Shown: positions 16,081-24,975, counted from the stretch's first letter. The stretch is DNA of 33,148 nt from CAXSEF01 sp964236585 (GCA_964236585.1 CAXSFE010000027.1:1-33148); one strand, 5' to 3'. Program-made: numbers and translations. Notes: generated by a model from the sequence alone, not told the origin.

Positions 16081-16365
16081 TCATCTCCACTTTGGTATTG
16101 GTGACGACTGTGGTGCATGGATCGGCGGAGTGATTGGTCGGGGTAGGATGGCGGGACGGTTTTTGTTCCCGCCCGAATCCTGAGTCGGTAGGTCGCCCAC
16201 CCTGATCCGGGTCGGCCTGTTGCCGAGTGGACCGAAGTATCGCCGCCGTTGATCTGGTCGGGACTTGGACCGGCGTCCGCCAGGAACCTGCTTCGCCGCC
16301 CGGTCTGTCACGAAATCCGCCATCACCGCGCCGATCCCGACCACGCGCTGCCTGCCCTCATCCAT
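16081..16365 (-). CDS. Doubtful small protein, unknown
   Basis: The ATG at 16365 has a good Shine-Dalgarno (GGGAGGA, about 9 bases upstream) and opens MDEGRQRVVGIGAVMADFVT, which looks protein-like. The rest is Arg/Pro-rich and without family resemblance, running through a strong hairpin (16150-16173). It may be a decayed gene whose frame has shifted, or chance. I do not recognise it. It runs divergently from the RND pump gene, where a regulator would often be expected, but no helix-turn-helix is visible. Confidence 0.22.
   Translation of the reverse strand: MDEGRQRVVGIGAVMADFVTDRAAKQVPGGRRSKSRPDQRRRYFGPLGNRPTRIRVGDLPTQDSGGNKNRPAILPRPITPPIHAPQSSPIPKWR
16150..16173 (+). terminator. Candidate terminator hairpin after the HAD gene
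   Basis: GGCGGGA (16150-16156) pairs with TCCCGCC (16167-16173) around a 10-base loop containing TTTTT. It lies about 80 bases after the end of the plus-strand catabolic operon. There is no T-run after the stem, so termination is plausible but not proven. Confidence 0.35.
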
Positions 16366-16481
16366 CGGTCGGTTCCTCCCGGGCGGCCCGGTGGCCGGGC
16401 GCGTCAAGCCCGACACCGGCATTGCGCGGCAGAGCGCGGCAGCAATCCGCCCGGTCCTGCACGATCCCGCCCGAAACCTGT

Positions 16482-16521
16482 GGTAACGTCCGGTGACGGT
16501 CGGTAACGCTTGGTGACGGCG
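16482..16521. repeat. Four-copy 10-base-period repeat, GGTRACGNNN
   Basis: GGTAACGTCC, GGTGACGGTC, GGTAACGCTT and GGTGACGGCG follow one another without gap, alternating A and G at the fourth base, and a partial fifth GGTGGCC follows. A 10-base period places each copy on the same helix face. It lies about 145 bases upstream of the RND pump ATG and could bind a regulator cooperatively. Confidence 0.55.
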
Positions 16522-16665
16522 GGTGGCCCTGGGCCCGACGTTGCTGCTATTTCACTCACCGCCACGTGCATCTCGGCTATTGCTGCAGCGAAACACGAGG
16601 TCCAGCCCGACGATGCTGAGTATCCGCCCCGCACCTCGACGACGCCGTCCGGCGCTCCCGCGCGC

Positions 16666-19600
16666 ATGAACGCCGTCGTCATCGTCGCACTGAAGCGGCC
16701 CTACACCTTCGTCGTGCTGTCGATCATGATCCTGCTGTTCGGCGGGCTCGCGGTGTTCCGCACACCGACCGACGTGTTCCCCAACATCGGCATTCCCGTC
16801 GTCTCGGTGATCTGGACCTACACCGGTCTCACCCCCGACGACATGTCGGGCCGGGTCGTCTACTACTACGAGCGCACGCTGACCGCGACGGTGGACAACA
16901 TCGAGCACATGGAAAGCACGTCGCTCTACGGCCGCGGCATCGTGAAGATCTTCTTCCAGCCCGGCACCGACGTCGCCGCCGCCCAGGCACAGATCACCGC
17001 GGCCTCCCAGACCGTGCTCAAGCAGCTGCCGGCCGGCATCACCCCGCCGCAGGTCCTCGTCTACAACGCGTCTTCGGTGCCTGTGCTGTCGCTGCAGATC
17101 GCGGGCGCCGGGATGACCGGCTCGCAGCTGTTCGACATCGCGACCAACCTGATCCGGCCGGCCCTCGTCTCGGTGAAGGGTGCGGCGATCCCCTTCCCCT
17201 ACGGCGGCAGTACCAGCAACGTCGAGGTCGACCTCGACCAGCAGAAGATGCTCGCCCACAACCTCTCCGCCGCCGATGTGGCGAGGGCGCTCGGCAGCCA
17301 GAACATCGTGCTGCCGGCCGGCGACCAGAAGATCGGCGCGCTCGACTACCTGGTCGAGACCAACGCCTCGCCGCTGCAGCTCGAGAGCTTCAACGCACTC
17401 CCCATCAAGCAGGTCGACGGCGCCACCGTGACCCTCGGCCAGGTCGCGCACGTCTACCTGGGCACCCAGCCTCTCACCAACATCGTCCTCGTCCGCGGCC
17501 TGCAGTCGGTGCTGCTGCAGGTGATCAAGACCGGCAACGCCTCCACCCTGGCCGTGGTCGAGGGCATCAAAGCCAAGATCCCCTCCGTCGTGAAGACGCT
17601 GCCGCCGGGTGTCACCATCACCCCGCTCAACGACGCCTCCGCCTTCGTGCGGTCCTCGGTCGAGAACGTGGTCGAGGAGATGCTGACCGCCGCCGTGCTC
17701 ACAGGCCTGACCGTGCTGCTGTTCCTCGGCTCCTGGCGCTCGACGCTGATCGTGGCGACCTCGATCCCGCTGTCGATCCTGTGCTCGATCCTCGCCCTGT
17801 CCTGGCTCGGCCAGACCATCAACGTGATGACGCTGGGCGGCCTGGCGCTCGCGGTCGGCATCCTGGTCGACGACGCCACCGTGATGATCGAGAACATCGA
17901 CGTCCACCTCGAGGGCGGCGCCGAGCTGGAGGCCGGCATCATCGAGGCGGCGAACCAGATCGTCGTGCCGACCTTCGTCGCGACCCTGTGCATCTGCATC
18001 GTCTGGCTGCCGCTGTTCCAGCTTTCCGGCATCGCGGGCTACCTGTTCCTGCCGCTGGCGGAGGCGATCATCTTCGCCATGATCGCCTCGTTCATCCTCA
18101 GCCGCACCCTGGTGCCGACGATGGCCGCCTTCCTGCTGCCCGCCCAGCTCGCCGCCCACCACGCCGAGGCCGAGGCCGCCGAACGCGGGACGCCTCGCCG
18201 CGGCGGCCCGTTCACGCGGTTCCAGCGCGGCTTCGAGAGCCGCTTCTCCCGCTTCCGCGATGGCTACCGGAACCTGCTGTCCGGCGCGGTCGAGCACCGC
18301 GGCCGCTTCATCCTCGGCTTCACCGCGGCAACCCTCGCCTCGCTGCTGCTGATCCTGCCGCTGGGGCGCAACTTCTTCCCCGGCATCGACTCCGGCGAGA
18401 TCGACATGCACATGCGCGCCCCGATCGGCACCCGCATCGAGGAGGCCGGCAAGATCGCGGTGCTGGTCAACCAGGCGATCGAGCGGCTGCTGCCCGGCCA
18501 GGTGCGCAACGTGATCGACAATTGCGGCCTGCCGATCAGCTCGATCAACCAGGCCTACAACTCCTCGGGCACGATCGGCCCGCAGGACTGCGACGTCACC
18601 ATCAGCCTGAAGCAGGCCGCCGCCCCCGTGGAGCGCTTCCAGGCCATGCTGCGCCACGGCCTGCCGTCGCTGTTCCCGGGTACTGACTTCACTTTCCTGC
18701 CCGGCGACATCACCGCGAAGATCCTCAACTTCGGGCTGCCCGCGCCGATCGACGTGCAGGTGTCCGGCCGCGACCAGACGGCCAACATGGCGTTCGCGCA
18801 GAAGCTTGCCGCGCGCATGCGCCGCATCCCCGGCATCGCCGACCCGATCGTCGAGCAGGCGATGGACCAGCCGACCCTGCGCATCGCCTCCGCGCGCACC
18901 TTCGCCCTCGGCACCGGCCTGACCGAGAACGACATCGCCGGCAACGCGCTCTCCACTCTGTCCGGCTCCGGGCAGGTCTCGCCCACCTACTGGCTCGACA
19001 CCAAGACCGGGGTGTCGCGGCTGGTGAACCTGCAGACCCCGCAGTCCCAGCTCACCACCCTGGGCGACCTGGAGACGGTGCCGATCGACCACGGCGACGG
19101 CAACCCGTCCGGCGCCGCGCCGCAGCTGCTCGGCGGGCTGAGCCGCATCACCCAGACCGGGTCGCCGCTGTCGGTCTCGCACTACGCCGTCCTGCCGGTG
19201 TTCGACATCTACGCCGGCAACACCGGGCGCGACCTCGGCGCGGTCAACGACGCGGTGGTGGCGGAGATCGACCGGATGCGCCCGGAGCTGCCGCGCGGCG
19301 CCTCCGTCGCGCTGCACGGGCAGGCCGAGACCATGGGCGGCGCCTACCGGCAGCTCCTCGGCGGCCTGGCCCTGGCGGTGGCGCTCGTCTACCTGGTGAT
19401 CGTGGTGAACTTCCAGTCGTGGCTCGACCCGTTCATCATCATCACCGCCCTGCCGGGCGCGCTCGCCGGCATCGTGTGGAGCCTGTTCCTGACCCACACG
19501 ACGCTGTCGGTGCCGGCGCTCACCGGGGCGATCATGTGCATGGGCACGGCCACGGCGAACTCGATCCTGGTGGTCTCCTTCGCCCGCGAGCGGCTGGCCG

Positions 19601-19890
19601 AGCATGGCGACGCGATCCGGGCGGCCGTGGAGGCCGGCTTCGGCCGCCTGCGCCCGGTGCTGATGACCGCGCTCGCGATGATGATCGGGATGCTGCCGAT
19701 GTCGATGTCGAACACGCAGAACGCCCCGCTCGGCCGCGCCGTGGTCGGCGGGCTGCTGGTCGCGACCTTCGCCACGCTGATGTTCGTGCCCTGCGTGTTC
19801 GCCCTCGTGCACGGCGGGCGCCACAAGCCTGCGCCTGCCCGCACAGAGCCGGCGCATGACGCGCTATACGCGATGACCCACGCCCGATGA
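16666..19890 (+). CDS. RND-family efflux transporter, inner-membrane pump subunit
   Basis: Encodes 1074 residues, full length for an AcrB/MdtB/CusA-like pump. It begins MNAVVIVALKRPYTFVVLSI, the typical cytoplasmic start and first membrane helix. The paired Asp residues of the proton relay are in LAVGILVDDATVMIENID (near 395-412). Periplasmic porter loops follow each first helix of the two halves (PTDVFPNIGIPVVSVIW, and PLGRNFFPGIDSGEIDMHMR in the second), and the second helix bundle ends VLMTALAMMIGMLPMS. It exports substrates using the proton gradient together with the adaptor and outer-membrane factor encoded downstream. Closest in look to HAE1-type drug pumps; cargo unknown. ATG 16666 lacks a clear Shine-Dalgarno, but upstream in-frame codons do not look coding. 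Confidence 0.92.
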   Translation: MNAVVIVALKRPYTFVVLSIMILLFGGLAVFRTPTDVFPNIGIPVVSVIWTYTGLTPDDMSGRVVYYYERTLTATVDNIEHMESTSLYGRGIVKIFFQPGTDVAAAQAQITAASQTVLKQLPAGITPPQVLVYNASSVPVLSLQIAGAGMTGSQLFDIATNLIRPALVSVKGAAIPFPYGGSTSNVEVDLDQQKMLAHNLSAADVARALGSQNIVLPAGDQKIGALDYLVETNASPLQLESFNALPIKQVDGATVTLGQVAHVYLGTQPLTNIVLVRGLQSVLLQVIKTGNASTLAVVEGIKAKIPSVVKTLPPGVTITPLNDASAFVRSSVENVVEEMLTAAVLTGLTVLLFLGSWRSTLIVATSIPLSILCSILALSWLGQTINVMTLGGLALAVGILVDDATVMIENIDVHLEGGAELEAGIIEAANQIVVPTFVATLCICIVWLPLFQLSGIAGYLFLPLAEAIIFAMIASFILSRTLVPTMAAFLLPAQLAAHHAEAEAAERGTPRRGGPFTRFQRGFESRFSRFRDGYRNLLSGAVEHRGRFILGFTAATLASLLLILPLGRNFFPGIDSGEIDMHMRAPIGTRIEEAGKIAVLVNQAIERLLPGQVRNVIDNCGLPISSINQAYNSSGTIGPQDCDVTISLKQAAAPVERFQAMLRHGLPSLFPGTDFTFLPGDITAKILNFGLPAPIDVQVSGRDQTANMAFAQKLAARMRRIPGIADPIVEQAMDQPTLRIASARTFALGTGLTENDIAGNALSTLSGSGQVSPTYWLDTKTGVSRLVNLQTPQSQLTTLGDLETVPIDHGDGNPSGAAPQLLGGLSRITQTGSPLSVSHYAVLPVFDIYAGNTGRDLGAVNDAVVAEIDRMRPELPRGASVALHGQAETMGGAYRQLLGGLALAVALVYLVIVVNFQSWLDPFIIITALPGALAGIVWSLFLTHTTLSVPALTGAIMCMGTATANSILVVSFARERLAEHGDAIRAAVEAGFGRLRPVLMTALAMMIGMLPMSMSNTQNAPLGRAVVGGLLVATFATLMFVPCVFALVHGGRHKPAPARTEPAHDALYAMTHAR

Positions 19891-19902
19891 GCGGCCGGCA
19901 AG

Positions 19903-20037
19903 CAAGGCCAGGGCTCTGCCCTGGACCCGCCAGGGGGAGCCCCCCTGGACCGGCACAACGAAGGCACAGGCTCCGCCCCGGACTCCAGTTGCGCCGGGGT
20001 CCGGGGGGCAGCCTCGCCCCCCGGCCTTGCCTTGCCT
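19903..20037. repeat. Paired inverted repeat locus 1 (BIME-like), between pump and adaptor genes
   Basis: The first unit starts CAAGGCCAGGGCTCTGCCC and holds two hairpins, CCAGGGC-TCT-GCCCTGG and CCAGGGGGAGCCCCCCTGG. After a core containing AGGCTCCGCC, a second unit follows in opposite orientation (GGGGTCCGGGGGGCAGCC through CCGGCCTTGCCTTGCC). It fills the gap between two genes of the same operon, so it does not fully block transcription. Confidence 0.7.
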
Positions 20038-20059
20038 TCCCGCCACAGGGTCCTTCCCG

Positions 20060-21265
20060 ATGAGACGCACCACGCTGGCCGTGCTTGTCCTGGTGGTGGC
20101 GGCCGGCGGCCTGGTGGGCTGGGGCCTGTGGAGCCGCAGCACCGCGCTGGCCGCGCTCAAGGCCACCGCGGACGACGAGTCCGTGCCGCGGGTCGAGCTG
20201 GTCTCGCCGCAGAAGGGCCCGGCGACGCGCAGCCTCGACCTGCCCGGCAACATCAACGCCTGGTACGAGGCGCCGATCTACGCCCAGGTCGCCGGCTACG
20301 TGAGGAGCTGGGACAAGGACATGGGCGCCGCGGTGAGGAAGGGCGAGCTGCTGGCCACCGTCGACGCGCCGGCGCTCGACGAGCAGCTCGGCACCGCGCA
20401 GGCCAACCTTGCCGTCGCCGATGCCCGGGCGAAGCTCGCCGACGTGACCGCGAAGCGCTGGAAGGCGCTGTCGGGCACGCAGGCGGTGGCGCAGCAGGAC
20501 GTCGACGTGCAGATCGCCGGCGCCGTCGCACAGCAGGCCCAGGTCCAGGCCGCACGCCACGAGGTCGGGCGCTACCAGGCGCTGGAGGCGTTCAAGCGCG
20601 TCGTGGCCCCGTTCGACGGCGTGGTCACCTCGCGCCGCACCGACATCGGCAGCTTCGTCAACGCGGCTGGCGGCGACGCGGGCGCGCCGTCCGCCGCGTC
20701 GGAGCTGTTCACGGTCGCCGACATCCACCGCCTGCGCGTGTTCGTCTCCGTCCCCGAGGACTACGCCGACGTGCTCCATCCCGGCCTGACCGCGACGCTG
20801 CGGCTGCCGCAGTTCCCCAACCGCACCTTCCAGGCGCGCTACGAGACCACCGCCGGCGCATTCAGCCCGCAGTCGCGCAGCGTCATGACCGAGCTGACCG
20901 TGGACAATGCCGACCACGCGATCTGGCCGGGCACCTTCGCCAGCGTGCACTTCACCGTGCCGTCCGACACGGCCGTGCTGATCGTGCCGGAGCAGGCGTT
21001 GCTGTTCCGCGCGCAGGGCATGCAGGTCGCCGTCGTGGACGCGCAGAACCGCGTGCACCTGCAGGACGTGACGCTCGGCCTCAATCTCGGGCGCAACGTC
21101 CAGGTGACGGGCGGCCTCAAGCCGGAGGACCGGCTGGTCAACGACCCGTCCGCGGGCTTGCTCGAGGGCGAGACGGTGCAGGTGGCAGCGCCGGCGAAGG
21201 GCTACGCGGCCGAGCCGGACCCGGCGAAGACGCCCGCCGCCAGCGAGGAAGCCGACGTCCGTTGA
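20060..21265 (+). CDS. Periplasmic adaptor (membrane fusion protein) of the RND efflux system
   Basis: Encodes 401 residues from ATG 20060, where an N-terminal membrane anchor begins (MRRTTLAVLVLVVAAGGLVGWGLW). The lipoyl-like half-motif is in EAPIYAQVAGYVRSWDKDMGAAVRKGELLATVDAPALDEQL (near 72-112). A helical hairpin follows (TAQANLAVADARAKLADVTAKR onward), then the second lipoyl half with VVAPFDGVVTSRRTDIGSFVNA and the beta-barrel LFTVADIHRLRVFVSVPEDYA. It links the inner-membrane pump to the outer-membrane factor. The gene order pump-adaptor-outer factor is less common than adaptor-first. An in-frame ATG at 20027 lies in the preceding repeat and is rejected. Confidence 0.92.
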   Translation: MRRTTLAVLVLVVAAGGLVGWGLWSRSTALAALKATADDESVPRVELVSPQKGPATRSLDLPGNINAWYEAPIYAQVAGYVRSWDKDMGAAVRKGELLATVDAPALDEQLGTAQANLAVADARAKLADVTAKRWKALSGTQAVAQQDVDVQIAGAVAQQAQVQAARHEVGRYQALEAFKRVVAPFDGVVTSRRTDIGSFVNAAGGDAGAPSAASELFTVADIHRLRVFVSVPEDYADVLHPGLTATLRLPQFPNRTFQARYETTAGAFSPQSRSVMTELTVDNADHAIWPGTFASVHFTVPSDTAVLIVPEQALLFRAQGMQVAVVDAQNRVHLQDVTLGLNLGRNVQVTGGLKPEDRLVNDPSAGLLEGETVQVAAPAKGYAAEPDPAKTPAASEEADVR

Positions 21266-21394
21266 TCGCCCCGGCCGGTCGCGGGGCAGGCAAGGCCGCC
21301 GGGCTCCATCCGGACCGGCCGAAGGGCCTGCCCCTCGGCACCCCCTTGTCTTGAGCATCTGCTTCCAAAGGCTCCGGCTTCGGCGTGATCCCCC
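21266..21394. repeat. Degenerate copy of the interspersed repeat between adaptor and outer-membrane factor genes
   Basis: The gap contains decayed repeat pieces: GGCAGGCAAGGCCGCCGGG near 21290, GAAGGGCCTGCCCCTCGG, and TTCCAAAGGCTCCGGCTTCGG near 21363. The last matches the right-hand arm of the other loci. No gene is seen in it. Confidence 0.5.
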
Positions 21395-22966
21395 ATGATG
21401 AAGCAAGGGAGCAGAGTCCCTGGCCTTGCCCTCTGCCTTCTGGCCTCCGCCCTGACCGGCTGCGACTTGGCGCCGCGCTACGACCCGCCGCAGATGCTTC
21501 TGCCCGCCAGCTATCAGGGCAGCGGCCCGTTCACCGTGGCCCGACCCGACGACGCCGTGGCGCGCGGCCCATGGTGGCAGGTGTTCGCCGATCCGGTGCT
21601 CGACCGCCTGGAGGTGCAGGCCTCGACGCTCAACCCCGACCTGCAGGCCGCCGCCGAGCAGTACACCCAGGCCCGCGACCTGGCCGCAGAGGCGCGCGCT
21701 GGGCTGTTCCCGCAGGTCGGCGTCGGCGGCAACAGCAGCGACAACCGCCAGTCCGCGCACCGCCTGTTCCGCGGCAGCCCGACGTCCGGGCCGAGCGTGG
21801 AGTCCTCGAACCAGATCACCGGGACGGCGTCGTGGGTCCCGGACGTGTGGGAGGCGATCAGCAACCGCACCCGCATCCAGAAGCGCCTTGCGCAGGGCAG
21901 CGCCGCCACGCTGGCCGGCGCCCGGCTGTCGATCCAGGCGGAGCTGGCCACCGACTACATGGCGCTGCGCGGCCTCGACACCGAAGGCGACGTGCTGCAC
22001 AGGACCATCGGCTACTACCAGACGGCGGTGGACATCACGACGCTGCGCGAGGCTGGCAAGATCGCCTCCGGGCTCGACGTCGCGCGCGCGCGCAACCAGC
22101 TGGCCGCCGCCAGGGTGACGGAGACCGACGTGGCGGCGAACCGCGCGGTGCTCCAGCATGCCATCGCCGTCCTGGTGGGCGTGCCGGCCTCGGGCTTCAC
22201 GCTGGCGCCGGAGCCCCAGGCGCGGGTCGCGGTGCCGGTGGTCCCGGCCGGCGTGCCGTCCGCGCTGCTGCAGCGCCGGCCCGACATCGCGACGGCGGAA
22301 CGCTCCATGGCGGCCGCCAACGCGGCGATTGGGGTCAGCCGCGCCGCCTTCTACCCGCAGGTGACGATCAGCGCGATGGCCGGGTTCGAGGACACCGGGT
22401 TCAGCCTGGCGAGCCTGCCCAACGCCCTGTGGACCATCGGCGCGCAGGCGGTGCTGCCGCTGTTCGAGGGCGGGCTGCGCCGGGCCGAGCTGCAGCGGAC
22501 CTGGTCGCAGTACGCGCAGACCCGCGACCAGTACCGCGCGACCGTGCTCGCCGCCTTCGGCGAGGTGGAGGACGGGCTGACGCTGACCAGCCGGCTGGCC
22601 GTGGAGTCGTCGCAGGGCGCCGAGGCGGTGCGCCAGGCGCTGCGGGCGCAGGACATGTCGCTGATCCTCTACAAGGGCGGGCTCGACAACTACCTCAATG
22701 CGGTCGTGTCGCAGGTCACGGCGCTCGGCGCGGAGATCACCGAGATCGGCATCGAGACCCGCCGGCGGCAGGCGGCGGTCAGCCTGGTCGCGGCGCTCGG
22801 TGGCGGCTGGAGCACGGTGAACCTGCCGAGCGGCGACCAGGTCCTGCCGTTCTCCCCGCTCGATCCGTCAGGAGGCGAGCGGCCGCCGCGTCCTGACCTG
22901 GGGCACGATGCGCCGAGCCTCGGGCCGGAGCCGCTGGCGGGCGAGCCAACGCGGCACCAGGGATAG
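21395..22966 (+). CDS. Outer-membrane factor lipoprotein of the RND efflux system (NodT family)
   Basis: Encodes 523 residues. The signal ends in a lipobox (LLASALTGCDLAPRY, Cys near 26), so the mature protein is lipidated. Two repeated TolC-like domains follow, with conserved pieces WWQVFADPVLDRLEVQAS, AARAGLFPQVGVGG, SALLQRRPDIATAERSMAAANAAIGVSRAAFYPQV and LPLFEGGLRRAELQR. The trimer would form the exit duct. The C-terminal extension after residue 480 (SPLDPSGGERPPRPDLGHDA onward) is Pro/Gly-rich and may be poorly ordered. It completes a three-gene efflux operon with the pump and adaptor. Confidence 0.92.
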   Translation: MMKQGSRVPGLALCLLASALTGCDLAPRYDPPQMLLPASYQGSGPFTVARPDDAVARGPWWQVFADPVLDRLEVQASTLNPDLQAAAEQYTQARDLAAEARAGLFPQVGVGGNSSDNRQSAHRLFRGSPTSGPSVESSNQITGTASWVPDVWEAISNRTRIQKRLAQGSAATLAGARLSIQAELATDYMALRGLDTEGDVLHRTIGYYQTAVDITTLREAGKIASGLDVARARNQLAAARVTETDVAANRAVLQHAIAVLVGVPASGFTLAPEPQARVAVPVVPAGVPSALLQRRPDIATAERSMAAANAAIGVSRAAFYPQVTISAMAGFEDTGFSLASLPNALWTIGAQAVLPLFEGGLRRAELQRTWSQYAQTRDQYRATVLAAFGEVEDGLTLTSRLAVESSQGAEAVRQALRAQDMSLILYKGGLDNYLNAVVSQVTALGAEITEIGIETRRRQAAVSLVAALGGGWSTVNLPSGDQVLPFSPLDPSGGERPPRPDLGHDAPSLGPEPLAGEPTRHQG

Positions 22967-22967
22967 C

Positions 22968-23020
22968 GAAGGCCAGGGCCCTGCCCTGGACCCGCCGGGG
23001 GCAGCGCCCCCGGACCCGCA
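22968..23020. repeat. Interspersed repeat locus, single unit
   Basis: One unit with the two hairpins CCAGGGCCCTGCCCTGG and GGGGGCAGCGCCCCC, immediately after the outer-membrane factor stop. The remaining bases to the convergent reductase gene (23021-23126) show no gene. Located between convergent genes, it could terminate transcription from both sides. Confidence 0.65.
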
Positions 23021-23126
23021 TCCGAAAGCGATGGCGAACACTGCGCGTCTGGTGGAGGTTGCCTGAAGACCGGTCGGAGGCAGGTCTCTCGCCTGGCTTG
23101 CCGTCTGCCGTCCTGCCGGCGCGGCG

Positions 23127-24302
23127 TCAGCCAAGCCACTGCGGGTTGTGCATGGTGCCATCGAAGTGGTCGGACACCTTGTAGCGCTCGGTGCCGCCGT
23201 CCTTCGCCGCGACCGCGGTGCGCGACAGCAGGGCCACGCGCTCCGCGTCGGTGGGCGGCACGAAGCTGCGCACCGCGTCCAGCGCCTGCTGCAGCACCAT
23301 CGGCTTGTCGATGCCGCAGACCTGGATGCTCACCGGCAGGCTCATCGGGTAGTGCAGCATCTCGGCGGGCGTGGCGACGCCGCTGTCCAGGATGAACGGG
23401 TCGCCGAAGGTCTTCATGCCGAGCACCGCAGTGCCGTGCGCCAGCGCCACCGGCAGCACGCCCTGCTCGAAGCTGTCGTAGTGTGCGTCCATGACGTTGA
23501 GCGGCATCTGCACGGTGTCGAACCGGAAGTCGTGGCTGTCTGCGATCTCGAACATGTGGCGGTGGATCGCTGGGCTCTTGTGGCCGGTGAAGCCGATGTA
23601 GCGCAGCTTGCCCTGCTCGCGGGCGCGAAGGGCAGCCTCCAGCGCGCCGCCTGGTGCGAACACCCGCTCTGGGTCGCCCATGCGGATGATCTCGTGGAAC
23701 TGCAGCAGGTCGAGATGGTCGGTCCGCAGGCGGCGCAGCGACTCCTCGATCTGCGCCGTGGCCGCCTTGGCGGTGCGCCCGTCGATCTTGGTCATCAGGA
23801 AGGTGCGGTCGCGGTAGCCGCCCTGCGACAGCGCGCGGCCCAGGCGGAGCTCGCTCTCGCCGCCGTTGTAGTCCCAGCAGTTGTCGCAGAAGTTGATGCC
23901 CGCCTCGATGCCGGCGTGCACCAGGCGCACGGCCTCCTCGCTGGTGGCGCCGCCCGGCTTTGCCAAGTGGTAGCCGCCGAGCCCGACCAGCGACATGCGC
24001 TCGCCGGTGTGGCCGAGGGTGCGGTACTTCATGTCCGGATGCTGCGCGATCGACGCCGTGACCAAGCCCGGGGCTGCCGGCAGCACGCCGCCCTGAGCCT
24101 GGTCCATCAACGCACGGATGATCGGGTCGCCGCCGCCACCCTGCGCGGCTGCGGCCTGCTCGCGTCCTTCCAGGGCCTGCTGCCCGGCGGCCTCGGCCGG
24201 CGTCCCGGCAGCCGGTGTCGTGCCAGCCCTGGCCGCGTCGGTGCCGATCGCGGCGGCCGCGGCGGCCAGCGCCGTGGTCCTGATGAAGTCGCGTCGTTCC
24301 AT
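23127..24302 (-). CDS. Tat-exported aldo/keto reductase
   Basis: Encodes 391 residues from ATG 24302, preceded by GGGAG at 8 bases. The N-terminus ERRDFIRTTALAAAAAAIGT is a twin-arginine signal, so the folded enzyme with its cofactor should be exported. An Ala/Gly-rich linker precedes the barrel domain, which begins KYRTLGHTGERMSLVGLGG. The AKR tetrad is visible: Asp and Tyr in NFCDNCWDYNGGESE, Lys in MTKIDGR and His in LDLLQFHEI. MKTFGDPFIL and a C-terminal SFVPPTDAERVALL follow. It reduces or oxidises a carbonyl compound; substrate unknown. It is the last gene after larB, 11 bases behind it, hence co-transcribed with nickel-pincer cofactor genes, perhaps only by location. Confidence 0.88.
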   Translation of the reverse strand: MERRDFIRTTALAAAAAAIGTDAARAGTTPAAGTPAEAAGQQALEGREQAAAAQGGGGDPIIRALMDQAQGGVLPAAPGLVTASIAQHPDMKYRTLGHTGERMSLVGLGGYHLAKPGGATSEEAVRLVHAGIEAGINFCDNCWDYNGGESELRLGRALSQGGYRDRTFLMTKIDGRTAKAATAQIEESLRRLRTDHLDLLQFHEIIRMGDPERVFAPGGALEAALRAREQGKLRYIGFTGHKSPAIHRHMFEIADSHDFRFDTVQMPLNVMDAHYDSFEQGVLPVALAHGTAVLGMKTFGDPFILDSGVATPAEMLHYPMSLPVSIQVCGIDKPMVLQQALDAVRSFVPPTDAERVALLSRTAVAAKDGGTERYKVSDHFDGTMHNPQWLG

Positions 24303-24313
24303 GCGAACACTCC

Positions 24314-24955
24314 CTATGCGGCGCCGAGCACGCGCATTGCGGCGCAGGCGGCACCGTAGCCGTTGTCGATGTTGACCGTGACGATCCCCGGGGCGCAACT
24401 CGCCAGGATCGCGTTCAACGCGGCGTGACCACCGGCCGCCACGCCGTAGCCAACCGAGGTGGGCACTGCGACGATCACGCCGCCGAACAGCCCGCCGATC
24501 ACGCTGGGCAGCGCCGCATCCATGCCGGCGGCCACGATCAGCACCCGCATCGCCCGCAGCTCATCGAGCCTGCGCATTAGCCGCCACAACCCGGCCACCC
24601 CCACGTCGGCGACCAGCGTGGCATCATGGCCGGAGAAGCGCAGCGTCCGCTGCGCCTCCCGCGCCACCGCGACGTCCGAGGTGCCTGCCGTGACCACGGC
24701 GATCTCGGCAGGACCGCGCAGCGCCGCAGGCGGCCCGGACCAGGCGGTGCCCGACACCGGGTCGTAGTCCAGCGCCGCACGCGCGCCGGCCGGCAGCGCG
24801 TCGTGGCGCGCGGGGTCGAGGCGGGTCAGCAGCATCGGGGCCTCGGCGGCATCCAGGATGGCGGCGATTTGGGCGGGGGACTTGCCGGCGCAGAACACCG
24901 CCTCGCCGAGGCCGAGCCGGGCGGTGCGCGCCGGGTCGAGCACGAACTCGCTCAT
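24314..24955 (-). CDS. larB: LarB, pyridinium-3,5-biscarboxylic acid mononucleotide synthase
   Basis: Encodes 213 residues from ATG 24955 (GGAG 7-8 bases upstream). LarB carboxylates and hydrolyses nicotinic acid adenine dinucleotide in the first step of nickel-pincer nucleotide synthesis. The N-terminal part has EAVFCAGKSPAQIAAIL. The C-terminal PurE-like domain has AVVTAGTSDVAVAREAQRTL, DVGVAGLWRLMRRLDELR, VLIVAAGMDAALPSVIGGLFGGVIVAVPTSVGYG and INIDNGYGAA-type sequence near the end, all family hallmarks. Neighbouring larC and larE confirm the assignment. It is shorter than some family members that carry a longer N-terminal extension. Confidence 0.92.
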   Translation of the reverse strand: MSEFVLDPARTARLGLGEAVFCAGKSPAQIAAILDAAEAPMLLTRLDPARHDALPAGARAALDYDPVSGTAWSGPPAALRGPAEIAVVTAGTSDVAVAREAQRTLRFSGHDATLVADVGVAGLWRLMRRLDELRAMRVLIVAAGMDAALPSVIGGLFGGVIVAVPTSVGYGVAAGGHAALNAILASCAPGIVTVNIDNGYGAACAAMRVLGAA

Positions 24956-24975
24956 CGTGGCGCTCCGGAAGGCAG

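Larger units (their letters stand above)
16074..16665. other. Long stretch between the HAD gene and the RND pump without a confident gene
   Basis: These 592 bases hold a hairpin (16150-16173), a doubtful minus-strand small frame (16081-16365), a four-copy 10-base repeat (16482-16521) and the leader of the RND gene. A plus-strand frame is open from 16510 into the RND gene, but its first 52 codons look non-coding. The stretch marks the border between the lower-G+C catabolic locus and the higher-G+C pump genes. Confidence 0.5.

Noticed and set aside
16510..16665. An N-terminal extension of the RND pump
   Set aside because: The 52 extra residues look non-coding and lie over the repeat and control region. 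The pump family starts at the MNAVVIVALKRP helix.
16552..19857. A 1101-codon open frame antisense to the RND pump gene
   Set aside because: It is composed of Arg/Gly/Asp/His/Val-rich low-complexity sequence typical of antisense frames in G+C-rich DNA. The plus-strand frame has full RND homology.
19532..22159. An 875-codon minus-strand frame over the adaptor and outer-membrane factor genes
   Set aside because: No domain resemblance; both plus-strand genes have complete family motifs. It runs through intergenic repeats.
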